Positions 20,310-29,153 are shown, counted from the first letter of the stretch. The stretch: DNA of 64,000 bases from Nocardioides piscis (GCF_011300215.1 NZ_CP049866.1:1612001-1676000), one strand, 5' to 3'. Made by a program: numbers and translations. Notes: generated by a model not told the origin, from the letters alone.

Positions 20310-21488
20310 ATGGAGCGGGTCAAGCAGCTGTTGGGCGTCGTCCGTCCCCTGGGATGGTTGATCCTCGGCATCGGACTGGGTGCGGCATACGTCGCGGTGG
20401 TGGCGGACTGGCACGAGCTCGCGGTCATCGCGGCGGCCTGCCTGCTGCTCCTCGCGCTGACCGCCCCCTTCCTCATCGGTCGGACCAACGTCGACGTGGA
20501 TCTGCGGCTGGCGCCCGAGCGGGTGGCGGCAGGGGAGTCCGTCGCGGCGGGCGTGATCGTGAAGAACATCGCCCGCGGCCGCCTGCTGCCGACCTCGTTG
20601 GAGGTCCCCGTCGGGGCCTCGGTCCACCGCTACGGGATCGCCTTCCTGCCGCCCGGTGGCCGGCACGAGGAGTCCTTCACCATCCGCACCGAGCGCCGCG
20701 GCGTCATCGGGGTGGGACCGGCGACGACGCGCCGTGGCGATCCGCTGGGGGTCTTCTCGCGCGACGTCGTCTGGACGCCCGTGCGTGAGGTCCTGGTCCG
20801 ACCGCCCATGGTCCCTCTCGACACGTTGGGCGCCGGCCTCCTGCGCGACCTCGAGGGCGTCTCGACCGACGCCATCTCGCAGAGCGACCTTGCCTTCCAC
20901 GCGTTGCGCGAATACGTGCCCGGCGACGACCTGCGCCACATCCACTGGCGGTCCTCGGCCAAGGTCATGGCCTCGACCGGCGAGTCCAGCCTCCTGGTCC
21001 GTCAATACCTCGACACCCGTCGCAGCCATGCCGCGATCGTCGTCGACGACATGGAGTCCTCCTGGCCCGATCTCGACGAGTTCGAGACCGCGATGTCCGT
21101 CGCCGCCTCCATCGCCGTACGCGCGCTGCTCGACGAGTTCGACGTCTCCTTCGTCTGCGGGAGCACGGCGTCCACCGGCAACGACGGCCATCTCGCCCTG
21201 GACGCGGTGTGTCGTGCCACCACGGGAGACGTCGGGGTCGTGAAGGCAGCACGCCGGGCCACGCACGTCGCCCCCGACTGCAGCCTGCTCTTCCTGGTGG
21301 GCGGCCCCGCCAGCGAGTTCTCCGACCTGCTGCGTGGCAGTGCGGCCTTCCCCCCGGAAGTGCGCCGCTATGCCATCCTGTTCGACGCGAACGGCCAGAG
21401 CCGGGTCACCGAGACCGGCGGGCTGCCGGTCCTGCACCTCGCCGACAAGGACGACCTCGGCGGCCTGCTCCGGTGGAGCGTCAAGTGA
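20310..21488 (+). CDS. DUF58 domain-containing membrane protein
   Basis: 392 residues. Two N-terminal membrane helices (about 10-30 and 34-55), then a beta-rich region and the DUF58 core with EYVPGDDLRHIHWRSSAKV near residue 200. The C-terminal half resembles a von Willebrand A fold, as is typical for this family. ATG 20310 is chosen for its distance from moxR; no strong Shine-Dalgarno is visible. It overlaps the next gene (GTGA). The MoxR-DUF58-transglutaminase triplet is widespread, but its biochemical role is unsettled. Confidence 0.9.
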   Translation: MERVKQLLGVVRPLGWLILGIGLGAAYVAVVADWHELAVIAAACLLLLALTAPFLIGRTNVDVDLRLAPERVAAGESVAAGVIVKNIARGRLLPTSLEVPVGASVHRYGIAFLPPGGRHEESFTIRTERRGVIGVGPATTRRGDPLGVFSRDVVWTPVREVLVRPPMVPLDTLGAGLLRDLEGVSTDAISQSDLAFHALREYVPGDDLRHIHWRSSAKVMASTGESSLLVRQYLDTRRSHAAIVVDDMESSWPDLDEFETAMSVAASIAVRALLDEFDVSFVCGSTASTGNDGHLALDAVCRATTGDVGVVKAARRATHVAPDCSLLFLVGGPASEFSDLLRGSAAFPPEVRRYAILFDANGQSRVTETGGLPVLHLADKDDLGGLLRWSVK

Positions 21489-23798
21489 CTCACGCCGACA
21501 CCATCACCAGGTCCCGCCGCAGTGGGCTCCGGCCGCGGCTGGCTCCCATGCTGGACCTTCTCTTCGTGCTCGTCCTGGGAACGCTCGCGCTGAGCGGCTT
21601 CGCCACCTCCTTCACCGGCTGGGCGTTCCTCGTCGTCGGGGTGTGCGGGATCCTGCTCGCGATCGGGGTGACTCACGCCGCTGGTGTGCTCGGCTGGCCG
21701 CTGGTCGCCCCGGTCGTCGTCGTGACGGCACTCTTCTTCCTCCTCGGTGGGCCCCTGTGCCTGCGCTCGACGGGTGACGCCGCGCTGCTCCCTGGTCCCA
21801 CCACGCTCAGTGGTCTGGCGGACCAGGCGGTCTTCGGCTGGAAGGACATGCTGACCACGCTGCCTCCGGTGGACGGCGACGGACCGCTGCTGGTCCTGCC
21901 CTGGTTGCTCGGCCTGGTCGTCGGGCTGGTGGGGACGGCGTCGAGCCGGGTCCGGCTGCGGCGCGCCTGGATGACGGCTCTCCTGCCCGTCCTCGTCCTG
22001 ACGCTGGTCCTGGTGGCCGTGATCCTGCTGGGCGTCCGCCACCCCCAGTCGGTGATCGTGCAGGGCGCGCTGTTCGCGGCTGCAGCCCTCGCCTGGCTCG
22101 CCATCCGAGCCCGGCGAGCCTCGGCCTCCGTGCACGGCGGGACGTCCGGCTGGGGAGGGTCGCGCTCGGCGCGGCGCTGGTGGTGACGGCGTCCGCGCTG
22201 GCGCTCCCGGCCAGCGCCCTGGTCACCGGCGGCGACGACGACGAACGACTGGTCGCGCGGGCGTGGGTCGAGCCACCCTTCGACATCGGCCGCTACCCGT
22301 CGCCGCTGGCAGGTTTTCGCAAGTACGTCGACCTGCGGCCCGGGGACGACCCGACCAACGTGTTCACCAAGACCTTGTTCACCGTGCGGGGCGTGCCGGC
22401 GGGGACGCGAGTGCGCATCGCGGCGATGGACACCTACGACGGCATGGTCTGGGGTGCCTCCAACGACGCGCTGCCCGGGGAAGCAGCAGCCGACTCGTTC
22501 CAGCGGGTCTCCTCGACGATCGACAACCCGGCCGAGGGCGAGGACGTCGAGGCCGAGGTGACGATCGGCGAGGGACACTCCGGGGTCTGGCTGCCCACGG
22601 TCGGGGCCCTGCGAGGAATCGAGTTCGGCCTGGGCGAACCCGACCGGAAGGCGGAGTCCTTCCGCTACAACCTCGCCACGTCGACAGCGGTCGTGCCGTC
22701 GGGCCTGCGCGCGGGCGACACCTATTCCTTCAAGGCCGTCCAACCGCCTGCCGAGGTCGACCAGGACACGCTCGCCGCGGCCGCGGTCACAGCCCTGCCG
22801 CCCGGCACCGGCTTCCTGACCGAACCGGCGAACGACTGGTCGAAGGAGGCCACCACGCCGATGGGACGCGTGCTGGCCATCGCCGACCACCTCAAGTCAG
22901 AGGGGAAGTATTCCGACGGGGTGACCAAGGCCGAGCAGGTCTATCACCCCGGGCACAACCTGCGGCGGCTCTCCGACGAGTTCATCAACGACGAGCAGAT
23001 GGTCGGCAACGACGAGCAGTACGCCGCCGTGATGGCCCTGCTGGCCCAGGAGGTCGGTGTCCCCGCGCGGGTCGTGCTGGGTGCGGTCGTGCCGGAGGGC
23101 GGCGTCGTCACCGGGGCCGAGGTAGAGGCGTGGGTGGAGCTGCAGGCAGCCGACGGCACGTGGCGCACCTTGCCGGCCGACCGGTTCATGTCGAAGGAGC
23201 CGCCGGCGGAGAAGCTCCCGGAGTCCAAGACGCCGATGAGCGGGACGATCGTGCCGCCCCCGGCGCCGATCCCGCCTCCCTCGGACGCCGGCGAGCAGAG
23301 CGACGCGGACCTCAAGGAGCGCAAGGCCACCAAGGACGAGGGGACGAGGACGAGGTGCTCGGCGCCTCGGTCCCGGCCTGGCTGCTCTTCGTGGCCAAGT
23401 ATGTCGCCGGGCCGCTGGTCCTCGTGCTGGTCGTCCTGGCCGCCATCCTCGGTCTCAAGGCCCTGCGCCGGCGCCGACGGCGCACCGCGGACGTCACGTC
23501 AGCCCGATTCGTGGGCGCCTGGCGCGAGCTGGTCGACCACGCTCGAGACCTGGGCCAGCACGTCCCGATGGGTGCGGCCACCCGTCGTGAGCAGTCGTCC
23601 TCCATCGGATCGGAGTCCGCCCCGGGCCTGGCTCGGCACGCGGACGGCGCGGTCTTCGGGCCGGCGATTCCGGCCGCCGAGCAGGCAGCGGCATACTGGA
23701 GACTGATCGAGTCGGAGCGCGCGGAGATGTCCCGGCAGGTCGGCCGGCGCCAACGGTGGCGGGCCGCGATCAGCCTGAGGTCGTTCCGGGCGTCGTGA
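21485..23798 (+). CDS. transglutaminase-like membrane protein, catalytic residues missing (two apparent -1 frameshifts)
   Basis: About 771 residues after repairing one-base losses near 22139-22155 and at 23340-23343. The N-terminal part has about six membrane helices (DUF3488/TgpA-like). A large extracellular region contains the transglutaminase-like core (nt about 22,900-23,190), then a Pro-rich linker, one membrane helix (about 23,370-23,470) and a basic cytosolic tail. Where active members have GxCxxFA, this protein has GNDEQYA (Asp at 23011). Where they have HAWVE it has EAWVE (Glu at 23125). The expected Asp after Trp is displaced. It therefore looks catalytically dead. GTG start overlaps the DUF58 stop; last gene of the block. 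Confidence 0.82.
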
Positions 23799-23829
23799 TT
23801 GGTCTTTTGCTCCGGCCTCCGACTAAACT
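23799..23829 (+). promoter_or_regulatory. candidate promoter of the infA operon
   Basis: TTGGTC (23799-23804) and TAAACT (23824-23829), spacer 19, directly after the stop of the transglutaminase-like gene. The -10 is reasonable and the spacing is long. It would give infA-rpmJ and the downstream ribosomal genes their own start, with a leader of about 215 bases. Confidence 0.4.
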
Positions 23830-23911
23830 GGCGTGTCGGCCCAACGTGGGTCTGCGTTTTGTGGTGCCTCGCGGCTGCCCGGACGTGCAGCACGGCTCAC
23901 CCAGAGTCACC

Positions 23912-23944
23912 GTTGCGCGTGCGGGATGAGTCACCACGCGCAAC
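23912..23944 (+). other. leader hairpin upstream of infA
   Basis: Perfect 10-bp inverted repeat GTTGCGCGTG ... CACGCGCAAC with a 13-base loop in the infA leader. A second perfect hairpin, GCTCCAC-agc-GTGGAGC, lies at 23991-24007. Together they make a 250-base structured 5' region that may regulate translation-factor expression. Confidence 0.5.
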
Positions 23945-24052
23945 TTCACGAGGTCCACCGTCCCAGCGGCGGAGGTTCCCGGGCCACCCGGCTCCACAGC
24001 GTGGAGCGGTGCCAGAACGGTAGATAAGACCAACGAGAAGATTGCGGAGGAC

Positions 24053-24274
24053 ATGCCGAAGAAAGAAGGCGTGATCGAACTGGAGGGCTCCGTCGTGGAG
24101 GCCCTTCCCAATGCCATGTTCCGGGTCGAGCTGACCAACGGACACAAGGTTCTCGCCCACATCAGCGGCAAGATGCGTCAGCACTACATCCGGATCCTCC
24201 CTGAGGACCGCGTGGTGGTGGAGCTGTCCCCCTACGACCTGACCCGAGGTCGGATCGTCTACCGCTACAAGTAG
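24053..24274 (+). CDS. infA: translation initiation factor IF-1
   Basis: 73-residue OB-fold initiation factor, the standard length. It reads [20 protein letters not shown] and contains [20 protein letters not shown] and RIVYRYK at the end. GCGGAGGAC precedes the ATG. It is followed by rpmJ after 26 bases. In most actinobacteria this pair lies next to map; here it is 15 kb away. Confidence 0.97.
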   Translation: MPKKEGVIELEGSVVEALPNAMFRVELTNGHKVLAHISGKMRQHYIRILPEDRVVVELSPYDLTRGRIVYRYK

Positions 24275-24300
24275 CCAGCCGAGAGCAAGGATGCGTTGAC

Positions 24301-24414
24301 ATGAAGGTCAACCCGAGCGTCAAGCCGATGTGCGACAAGTGCAAGGTCATTCGTCGTCACGGCCGCGTCATGGTCATCTGCGAGAACCCTCGCCACAAGC
24401 AGCGGCAAGGGTGA
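24301..24414 (+). CDS. rpmJ: 50S ribosomal protein L36, zinc-binding form
   Basis: 37 residues beginning [21 protein letters not shown]. It carries the zinc ligands C11, C14, C27 and H32 (CDKC ... CENPRH) of the C+ form and ends KQRQG. Standard length and location after infA. Confidence 0.96.
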   Translation: MKVNPSVKPMCDKCKVIRRHGRVMVICENPRHKQRQG

Positions 24415-24659
24415 GCTGACGCTCACCAGCAGCTGACCACAACTGAATCAACCACAACGTGATCGCTAGGCGGCCTCCCCAGGGAGGCTGACCGAATCCG
24501 CCCCCGGCGCTTTGGCTGGGGCCTGAGCGAGGATGTCTGACCCGGCGGCGCCGGGGCTGACGACCGGAGCGAATCGACGCGAGCTTGCTCGCGACGAGGA
24601 GTTCATCGGGACGCGACACGACCAGAAACCAAAGCGATGAACAGACAAGGAAACGCCAC
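24415..24659 (+). other. structured 245-base leader between rpmJ and rpsM
   Basis: No gene found. Perfect hairpins are GCCTCCC-ca-GGGAGGC (24473-24488) and CGCGAGC-tt-GCTCGCG (24578-24593), with a third GC-rich stem (CCCCGGC/GCTGGGG) between them. The region is unusually long for two ribosomal genes of one cluster. It may hold a terminator plus new promoter, or an autoregulatory leader for rpsM-rpsK-rpsD. Confidence 0.45.
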
Positions 24660-25034
24660 ATGGCACGCCTCGTTGGTGTGGACCTCCCGCGCGACAAGCG
24701 CATCGAGATCGCACTCACCTACATCTACGGCATCGGCCGTACCCGCTCCCAGCAGCTCCTCGCCGAAACCGGGGTCGACCCGAACGCGCGCGTCCACACG
24801 TTGGGCGACGAAGAGCTGGTCAAGCTCCGTGACGCGATCGAAGCCAACTTCAAGATCGAGGGTGACCTCCGTCGCGAGGTCCAGGCTGACATCCGTCGCA
24901 AGATCGAGATCGGCAGCTACCAGGGCCGCCGCCACCGCATGGGCCTGCCGGTCCGCGGACAGCGGACCAAGACCAATGCGCGCACCCGCAAGGGTCCCAA
25001 GCGCACTGTTGCCGGCAAGAAGAAGGCCAAGTGA
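24660..25034 (+). CDS. rpsM: 30S ribosomal protein S13
   Basis: 124-residue S13 of the small-subunit head, forming intersubunit bridges. It begins [20 protein letters not shown] and carries the helix-two-turn-helix [12 protein letters not shown] and the basic tail [26 protein letters not shown]. The frame is open upstream, but ATG 24660 follows AAGGAAACGCCAC and matches the family N-terminus. Confidence 0.98.
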   Translation: MARLVGVDLPRDKRIEIALTYIYGIGRTRSQQLLAETGVDPNARVHTLGDEELVKLRDAIEANFKIEGDLRREVQADIRRKIEIGSYQGRRHRMGLPVRGQRTKTNARTRKGPKRTVAGKKKAK

Positions 25035-25104
25035 GCCGACGCCTCGTGCGTTGACCACAGGCCCTTCCACGAAGCTTCCAGACCAGACACCGTAGGAGAT
25101 ATCT

Positions 25105-25500
25105 ATGCCTCCCAAGAGCCGCGCCACCAAGGTGCGTCGCAAGGAGAAGAAGAACATTGCTCAGGGCGAAGCCCACATCAAGAGCACGTTCAACAACACC
25201 ATCGTCACCATCACCGACCCCACCGGCGCCGTGATCTCGTGGGCCTCTGCCGGCACCGTCGGCTTCAAGGGCTCGCGCAAGTCCACCCCGTTCGCGGCCC
25301 AGATGGCTGCCGAGGCCGCTGGTCGTCGTGCCATGGACCACGGCATGAAGAAGATCGACGTCTTCGTCAAGGGTCCGGGCTCGGGTCGTGAGACCGCCAT
25401 TCGTTCGCTGGGTGCGATCGGCCTCGAGGTCGGCACCATCCAGGACGTCACGCCCACCCCCCACAACGGTTGCCGCCCGCCCAAGCGCCGGCGCGTCTGA
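25105..25500 (+). CDS. rpsK: 30S ribosomal protein S11
   Basis: 131-residue S11 of the platform. Conserved [20 protein letters not shown] and [13 protein letters not shown] motifs and the [13 protein letters not shown] end are all present. TAGGAGATATCT precedes the ATG. It sits 70 bases after rpsM and 29 before rpsD. Confidence 0.98.
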   Translation: MPPKSRATKVRRKEKKNIAQGEAHIKSTFNNTIVTITDPTGAVISWASAGTVGFKGSRKSTPFAAQMAAEAAGRRAMDHGMKKIDVFVKGPGSGRETAIRSLGAIGLEVGTIQDVTPTPHNGCRPPKRRRV

Positions 25501-25529
25501 CCACCCGAGACTGAGAAAGAGAGACTGAC

Positions 25530-26137
25530 ATGGCCCGTTACACCGGACCCATGACCCGCAAGTCGCGCCGTCTCGGTGTCGACATCGTCGGCGGCGACTC
25601 CGCGTTCGAGAAGCGTCCCTACCCCCCGGCCAGCACGGCCGCGGGCGCATCAAGGAGAGCGAGTACCTCCTCCAGCTCCGTGAGAAGCAGAAGGCCCGTT
25701 TCACCTACGGCGTCATGGAGAAGCAGTTCCTGCGCTACTACAAGGAAGCCAACCGTCGCCAGGGCAAGACCGGCGAGAACCTGCTGCAGCTCCTCGAGTG
25801 CCGCCTCGACAACGTCGTCTACCGCGCCGGCTTCGCCCGCACCCGTCGGGCTGCGCGTCAGCTCGTCGTCCATGGCCACTTCAAGGTCAACGGGCACAAG
25901 GTCGACATCCCCAGCTTCCAGGTCTCGGCCCACGACATCATCGACGTGCGCGAGAAGTCCCTGGAGATGACGCCTTTCATCGTGGCTCGCGAGACCCACG
26001 GCGAGCGGCACGTCCCGGCTTGGCTCCAGGCCATCCCCACCCGGATGCGCATCCTCGTGCACCAGGTCCCGGTTCGTGCGCAGATCGACACGCAGGTCAC
26101 CGAACAGCTGATCGTCGAGTACTACTCGAAGAAGTAA
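25530..26137 (+). CDS. rpsD: 30S ribosomal protein S4 (apparent -1 frameshift in a C run)
   Basis: 202-residue S4 if one C is restored in the run at 25623-25628, which reads six C and should be seven. The frame breaks after KRPYPP; the expected GQHGRGR continues in another frame. Downstream the sequence is normal: QLREKQKARFTYGVMEKQF, the S4 RNA-binding domain LLECRLDNVVYRAGFA...RQLVVHGHF, and the C-terminal QLIVEYYSKK. S4 nucleates small-subunit assembly and is essential in bacteria, so a real break is improbable. AGAGAGACTGAC precedes the ATG. Confidence 0.93.
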
Positions 26138-26143
26138 TCCCTT

Positions 26144-26176
26144 GTCGGTGGCCGCTCGGCCCGAGCGGCCACCGAC
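26144..26176 (+). terminator. perfect 15-bp hairpin between rpsD and rpoA
   Basis: GTCGGTGGCCGCTCG, loop GCC, CGAGCGGCCACCGAC, starting 6 bases after the rpsD stop. There is no T-tract downstream. It could terminate or attenuate the ribosomal message, or separate rpsD from rpoA stoichiometrically. Confidence 0.65.
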
Positions 26177-26196
26177 GCCTCCTCCTCACGTGAGTT

Positions 26197-26224
26197 CGGG
26201 TCCATCAAATGGTGGTTGGACCCG
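26197..26224 (+). promoter_or_regulatory. hairpin abutting the rpoA ribosome binding site
   Basis: CGGGTCCA ... TGGACCCG, 8 bp with a 12-base loop; its 3' arm touches GGAAGGAAAG, the rpoA Shine-Dalgarno. This placement could modulate rpoA translation. No ligand or protein is indicated by the sequence. Confidence 0.45.
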
Positions 26225-26239
26225 GGAAGGAAAGAACTA

Positions 26240-27256
26240 GTGCTTATCGCTCAGCGCCCGACCCTCTCCGAAGAGTCCGTCGACGAGTTCCGTTCGCGGT
26301 TCGTCATCGAGCCGCTGGAGCCCGGCTTCGGCTACACGCTCGGCAACTCCCTGCGCCGTACCCTCCTGTCCTCCATCCCCGGTGCCTCCGTCACGAGCAT
26401 CAAGGTGGACACCGTCCTCCACGAGTTCTCGACCATCGAGGGCGTCACCGAGGACGTCACCGAGATCATCCTCAACCTGAAGGGCCTGGTCGTCTCCTCC
26501 GAGCACGACGAGCCCGTCACGATGTACCTGCGCAAGTCCGGCGCGGGTGCCGTCACCGCCGCTGACATCGCGCCCCCGGCCGGTGTCGAGGTGCACAACC
26601 CCGACCTCAAGATCGCGACCCTGTCCGACAAGGGCAAGATCGAGCTCGAGCTGGTCGTCGAGCGTGGCCGCGGCTACGTCTCGGCCGTCCAGAACAAGGG
26701 TGCCGACAACGAGATCGGCCGGATCCCGGTCGACTCGATCTACAGCCCCGTGCTGAAGGTGACCTACAAGGTCGAGGCAACCCGTGTCGAGCAGCGCACC
26801 GACTTCGACAAGCTCGTCATCGACATCGAGACGAAGGCCTCGATCCGTCCCCGGGACGCGATCGCCTCGGCCGGCAAGACGCTCGTCGAGCTGTTCGGCC
26901 TTGCGCGTGAGCTCAACGTCGAGGCCGAGGGCGTCGACATCGGCCCCTCGCCCGTCGACGAGCAGCTCGCCGCCGACCTGGCCCTTCCGGTCGAGGACCT
27001 GCAGCTGACGGTCCGGTCCTACAACTGCCTCAAGCGCGAGGGCATCCACACCGTGGGTGAGCTCATCAGCCGCTCGGAGCAGGACCTGCTCGACATCCGC
27101 AACTTCGGTGCCAAGTCGATCGACGAGGTCAAGGCCAAGCTGGTCGAGATGGGCCTGTCCCTCAAGGACAGCGCGCCCGGCTTCGACCCGCACGCCGCGC
27201 TCGCGGCATACGGCGACGACGACGACGACGCCTTCGTCGAGGACGAGCAGTACTAA
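26240..27256 (+). CDS. rpoA: DNA-directed RNA polymerase subunit alpha
   Basis: 338-residue alpha subunit that seeds RNA polymerase assembly. N-terminal domain: [20 protein letters not shown] and [17 protein letters not shown]-terminal domain: [16 protein letters not shown] ([15 protein letters not shown]) and [15 protein letters not shown], which contact UP elements and activators. The GTG at 26240 gives the standard [12 protein letters not shown] start behind GGAAGGAAAG; an ATG 24 bases earlier lacks family support. The tail is acidic ([14 protein letters not shown]). rplQ follows. Confidence 0.97.
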   Translation: MLIAQRPTLSEESVDEFRSRFVIEPLEPGFGYTLGNSLRRTLLSSIPGASVTSIKVDTVLHEFSTIEGVTEDVTEIILNLKGLVVSSEHDEPVTMYLRKSGAGAVTAADIAPPAGVEVHNPDLKIATLSDKGKIELELVVERGRGYVSAVQNKGADNEIGRIPVDSIYSPVLKVTYKVEATRVEQRTDFDKLVIDIETKASIRPRDAIASAGKTLVELFGLARELNVEAEGVDIGPSPVDEQLAADLALPVEDLQLTVRSYNCLKREGIHTVGELISRSEQDLLDIRNFGAKSIDEVKAKLVEMGLSLKDSAPGFDPHAALAAYGDDDDDAFVEDEQY

Positions 27257-27263
27257 CCCAAAC

Positions 27264-27284
27264 CGCCGCTCACGCCGAGCGGCG
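27264..27284 (+). other. hairpin between rpoA and rplQ
   Basis: Perfect CGCCGCTC-acgcc-GAGCGGCG, 8 bp, in the 72-base rpoA-rplQ gap. Probably an mRNA-stability or attenuation element, because rplQ has no other visible promoter. Confidence 0.45.
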
Positions 27285-27328
27285 TCTACCCCGGTACCTG
27301 ACACGGCCGGAGAGAATCGAGAACTCAC

Positions 27329-28150
27329 ATGCCTAAGCCCACCAAGGGAAAGCGCCTCGGCGGCAGTGCTGCCCACCAGCGCCTCATCCTGGCCAACCTG
27401 GCCACCTCGCTGTTCGAGCACGGCCGGATCACCACGACCGAGACCAAGGCACGGATGCTGCGTCCGCACGCCGAGAAGCTGATCACCAAGGCCAAGCGCG
27501 GTGACCTGCACAACCGTCGCGAGGTCCTCAAGACCATCCGCGACAAGGGCGTCGTCCACGTTCTCTTCACCGAGATCGCGCCGACCTTCGCCGACCGTCC
27601 GGGTGGCTACACCCGGATCACCAAGATCGGGCCCCGCAAGGGCGACAACGCCCCGATGGCAGTCATCGAGCTGGTGACCGAGGCCTACAGCCCCAAGGCT
27701 GCCTCCTCGAAGAAGACGGCTGCTGCGACCGCTCCCTCCACGGCGGCTCCGGCCGAGGTCGAGGCCGAGGGCGACGTCGTCGAGACCCAGCCCGCTGACG
27801 TCGAGACCGCCGAGGCCCAGGCGACCGGGGAAGCTGCCGACGTCGTCGACGTCGACCCGGTCGAGGCGAAGGCCGAGGAGGCCGGCGTGGCGCCGTTCGC
27901 CGAGGTCGAGAACGTCGACCCCGAGGTCTTCGAGGAGACCACCGGCGGCTTCGCAGGCAAGTACGACGGCTCCCACGTGCCGATGGAGAACGTCGACGAG
28001 GCCCCCGAGGGCTTCCCGATCAAGGGCAACGAGGACTCGATGAAGTTCCACGAGCCCGACGGCCAGTGGTTCGCACAGACGACCGCCGAGGTGTGGTTCG
28101 ACTCCGTCGAGTCCGCCGAGGCGGCAGGCTTCACCCGCGCAGGCGAGTGA
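27329..28150 (+). CDS. rplQ: 50S ribosomal protein L17 with long C-terminal extension
   Basis: 273 residues, more than twice E. coli L17 (127). Residues 1-125 are ordinary L17 ([20 protein letters not shown], RTTTxxKA-like [18 protein letters not shown]). From about 126 to 205 there is a disordered Ala/Glu/Val-rich acidic linker. The last 65 residues form a compact-looking module with [21 protein letters not shown]-like [15 protein letters not shown] and [19 protein letters not shown] recall the same module at the ends of other actinobacterial proteins (called the sunset domain in some annotations); its function is unknown to me. Confidence 0.95.
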   Translation: MPKPTKGKRLGGSAAHQRLILANLATSLFEHGRITTTETKARMLRPHAEKLITKAKRGDLHNRREVLKTIRDKGVVHVLFTEIAPTFADRPGGYTRITKIGPRKGDNAPMAVIELVTEAYSPKAASSKKTAAATAPSTAAPAEVEAEGDVVETQPADVETAEAQATGEAADVVDVDPVEAKAEEAGVAPFAEVENVDPEVFEETTGGFAGKYDGSHVPMENVDEAPEGFPIKGNEDSMKFHEPDGQWFAQTTAEVWFDSVESAEAAGFTRAGE

Positions 28151-28169
28151 GCTAGCACCTGTCGTACGC

Positions 28170-28204
28170 CAGGCCCGTCGTCCCCCTCGGGGATGGCGGG
28201 CCTG
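28170..28204 (+). terminator. terminator of the rpoA-rplQ operon
   Basis: CAGGCCCG-tcg-TCCCC-ctc-GGGGA-tgg-CGGGCCTG: two stacked stems with a 3x3 internal loop, 19 bases after the rplQ stop. It is followed by ACGCATTTGCC with only a short T stretch. The most convincing operon end in the ribosomal cluster. Confidence 0.75.
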
Positions 28205-28238
28205 ACGCATTTGCCGGAGCGTGGTAGACCACACAGTC

Positions 28239-29153
28239 ATGGAAGAGGTGGCCCTGGTGGCCGGCGAGACCGTGGCCGACGTGGTGCGTGGGCCCGAGGG
28301 CGACCGCACCGTGCCGGGCGGGAGTGCGGCCAACGCTGCCGTCGCCCTGGCGCGGCTGGGACGCGAGGCGTGGCTGCTCACCGGGTGGGGCGATGACGAC
28401 CACGGGGCGCTGCTCGAGTCCCACCTGGCCGCCAACGGCGTCCGTCTGGCTGCGCAGCCGTGCGTGTTCGAGGAGACGTCCCGGGCCGTGGCGACGATCG
28501 GCCCCGACGGGGCAGCCGACTACGACCTGACGATCGGCACGCGGCTGCCGGAGCCGATGCTGCCTGCAGACGTGCGCCCGGTGGTCCTGGCGTTCGGCTC
28601 CTTCGCGGCGCTGGTCGAACCCGGTGCTGCCGTGGTGCGCTCGTTGGTCGAGCGATGGCGTGATCGCGCACTGGTCTACTACGACGTCAACGTGCGGGAG
28701 AAGGTCACCGGGACGGGTGCCGGTGTGGTTGCGCAGGTCGAGGCCCTCGTCGCCGGGAGCCACCTGGTCAAGGCCAGCGACGAGGATCTGGCCGCCCTGT
28801 GGCCGGGAGTCGATGATGCGACGGCAGCGGTTCGACTGCTCGACCTGGGCGCCTGTGCTGTGCTGGTGACACGCGGTCCGCGCGGCGCCGCCTGGTTCGC
28901 CCGCGACGTCCGCGTCGAGGTGCCACCCGTGGCCGTCGAGGTCGTGGACACCATCGGGGCGGGCGACACCCTGGGGGCCGCAGCCGTCGACGCGCTCTGG
29001 CGCCTCGGGGTGGTCGGTCCCGGTGCGGCCGAGCGGCTGATCGGGCTCACGCCCGGGGTGGTGGAGGACGTCCTCGGCTTCGCGACGCGGGCTGCCGGTG
29101 TCACCGTCTCGCGGCCCGGCGCCGACCCGCCCTTCTCTAGCGAGCTGGGCTGA
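28239..29153 (+). CDS. PfkB-family carbohydrate kinase
   Basis: 304 residues from ATG 28239; a GTG at 28221 would add six. PfkB signatures are GGSAANAAVALARLG near the N-terminus and the C-terminal VDTIGAGDTLGAAAVDALW, which holds the catalytic Asp and anion hole. It phosphorylates a sugar or nucleoside hydroxyl; the substrate cannot be read from the sequence. A TAGACC hexamer 8 bases before the ATG and no Shine-Dalgarno suggest a leaderless message. It ends convergently, overlapping the next gene by 17 bases. Confidence 0.85.
   Translation: MEEVALVAGETVADVVRGPEGDRTVPGGSAANAAVALARLGREAWLLTGWGDDDHGALLESHLAANGVRLAAQPCVFEETSRAVATIGPDGAADYDLTIGTRLPEPMLPADVRPVVLAFGSFAALVEPGAAVVRSLVERWRDRALVYYDVNVREKVTGTGAGVVAQVEALVAGSHLVKASDEDLAALWPGVDDATAAVRLLDLGACAVLVTRGPRGAAWFARDVRVEVPPVAVEVVDTIGAGDTLGAAAVDALWRLGVVGPGAAERLIGLTPGVVEDVLGFATRAAGVTVSRPGADPPFSSELG

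Noticed and set aside
23799..24052. Short plus-strand frames (about 64-75 codons) in the infA leader
   Set aside because: No ribosome binding site or domain, Cys/Arg-rich composition, and they overlap two perfect hairpins.
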